DNA of 64,000 nucleotides, taken from contig NZ_JABAIV010000010.1 of the NCBI RefSeq assembly GCF_013003915.1, forward strand, positions 1 through 64,000, in the 5' to 3' direction. This DNA is from Telluria aromaticivorans. GTDB lineage: Bacteria; Pseudomonadota; Gammaproteobacteria; Burkholderiales; Burkholderiaceae_D. Below, in pieces: positions 63,760 through 64,000 of the stretch. Every line of letters starts with the position of its first letter. The stretch's first letter is position 1. Below the pieces are notes generated by a model. That model did no database searches and had not been told where the DNA came from. It saw only the letters and a list, made by a program, of their open reading frames with translations. Made by a program: the position numbers and the translations under genes.

Positions 63760-64000
63760 GATCATTCCTTTCGTTGGTGAATGGAGAGCCCAGGATATGC
63801 TGGAATCTCGCGGGACGTCCGCGGCACCTGCCGCTTTCATACACCAATATTGCAAGCGGCGTGCCAGTCCCCGGCAAGGACCCAAAACACGCCGGAATAC
63901 TGCATCGCAGCAAATTCATGAAGCCTTTAAACCGGCTTAAAGAAGGACAGTTCTTGGCGCAATGAACCGTGAGCTTTTTCGCTGATGACGCGTCTATTAA
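63760..64000. other. Upstream region of the exported NTF2-fold gene
   Basis: 241 bp at the window edge with no recognised gene. It should hold the promoter of the 63.8-56.4 kb operon. I noticed no palindrome strong enough to call an operator; the regulator is probably encoded beyond the window. Confidence 0.4.

Overview
The window reads as a chromosomal segment of a high-GC betaproteobacterium, most likely Oxalobacteraceae and close to Massilia/Telluria. This rests on gene content (an RpfE-type protein beside recJ, two LolC-type genes beside lolD, many Burkholderiales-type housekeeping genes, a DUF4214 RTX metalloprotease) and on codon use; no rRNA or marker tree supports it. Genes are densely packed, with many 1-4 bp overlaps.

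Layout. 0-0.3 kb: tail of an IS21-like element, then the first copy of a dispersed intergenic repeat. 0.3-24 kb: mainly housekeeping genes. These are a CBS protein, metZ, hydrolases, YihY, a wrbA-DUF2069-FAD oxidoreductase-DUF4124-FtsX permease-lipocalin run, an MsbA-like exporter, a chemoreceptor, a threonine aldolase-like enzyme, thyA-folA, a large basic amino acid decarboxylase, a CDF transporter, dcd and an alpha/beta hydrolase. 23.8-30.5 kb: a large RTX metalloprotease, a CpxRA-like two-component pair and comEC.

30.6-38.5 kb: a type VI secretion cargo island read on the minus strand: vgrG, a lipase-type effector, its probable Tli4-like immunity protein, a PAAR gene broken by stops, and a graveyard of fused and frameshifted effector and immunity fragments. 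Base composition looks lower in GC from the 3' half of vgrG onwards. No structural T6SS genes are present. 38.6-47.9 kb: tatD, lolD with two tandem lolC-type genes, an rpfE-like gene, recJ, a small secreted NTF2-fold protein, a Xre/MbcA-RES toxin-antitoxin pair and a DUF2288 gene.

47.9-56.7 kb: an accessory and decaying region. It holds a membrane protein and a TetR regulator each cut by an in-frame TAG, an ArsR remnant, a possible second TetR remnant, and a frameshifted gene. Intact genes here are an HxlR/NmrA divergent pair with a clear palindromic operator, a GAF-GGDEF-EAL phosphodiesterase, an OmpR-type two-component pair and a small lipoprotein. 56.4-63.8 kb: a minus-strand run of nine ORFs, probably one operon. 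It encodes two NTF2-fold proteins (one exported), two pirins, an exported amidohydrolase, an AlgE-like outer-membrane channel, a 27-residue microORF, an OsmC protein and a frameshifted ORF. It looks like an uptake, hydrolysis and detoxification module for an unknown small molecule.

Two patterns cut across regions. A nested-hairpin repeat occurs four times, always between convergent transcription units. Single nonsense mutations interrupt otherwise readable genes at 31.9, 48.5 and 53.5 kb.
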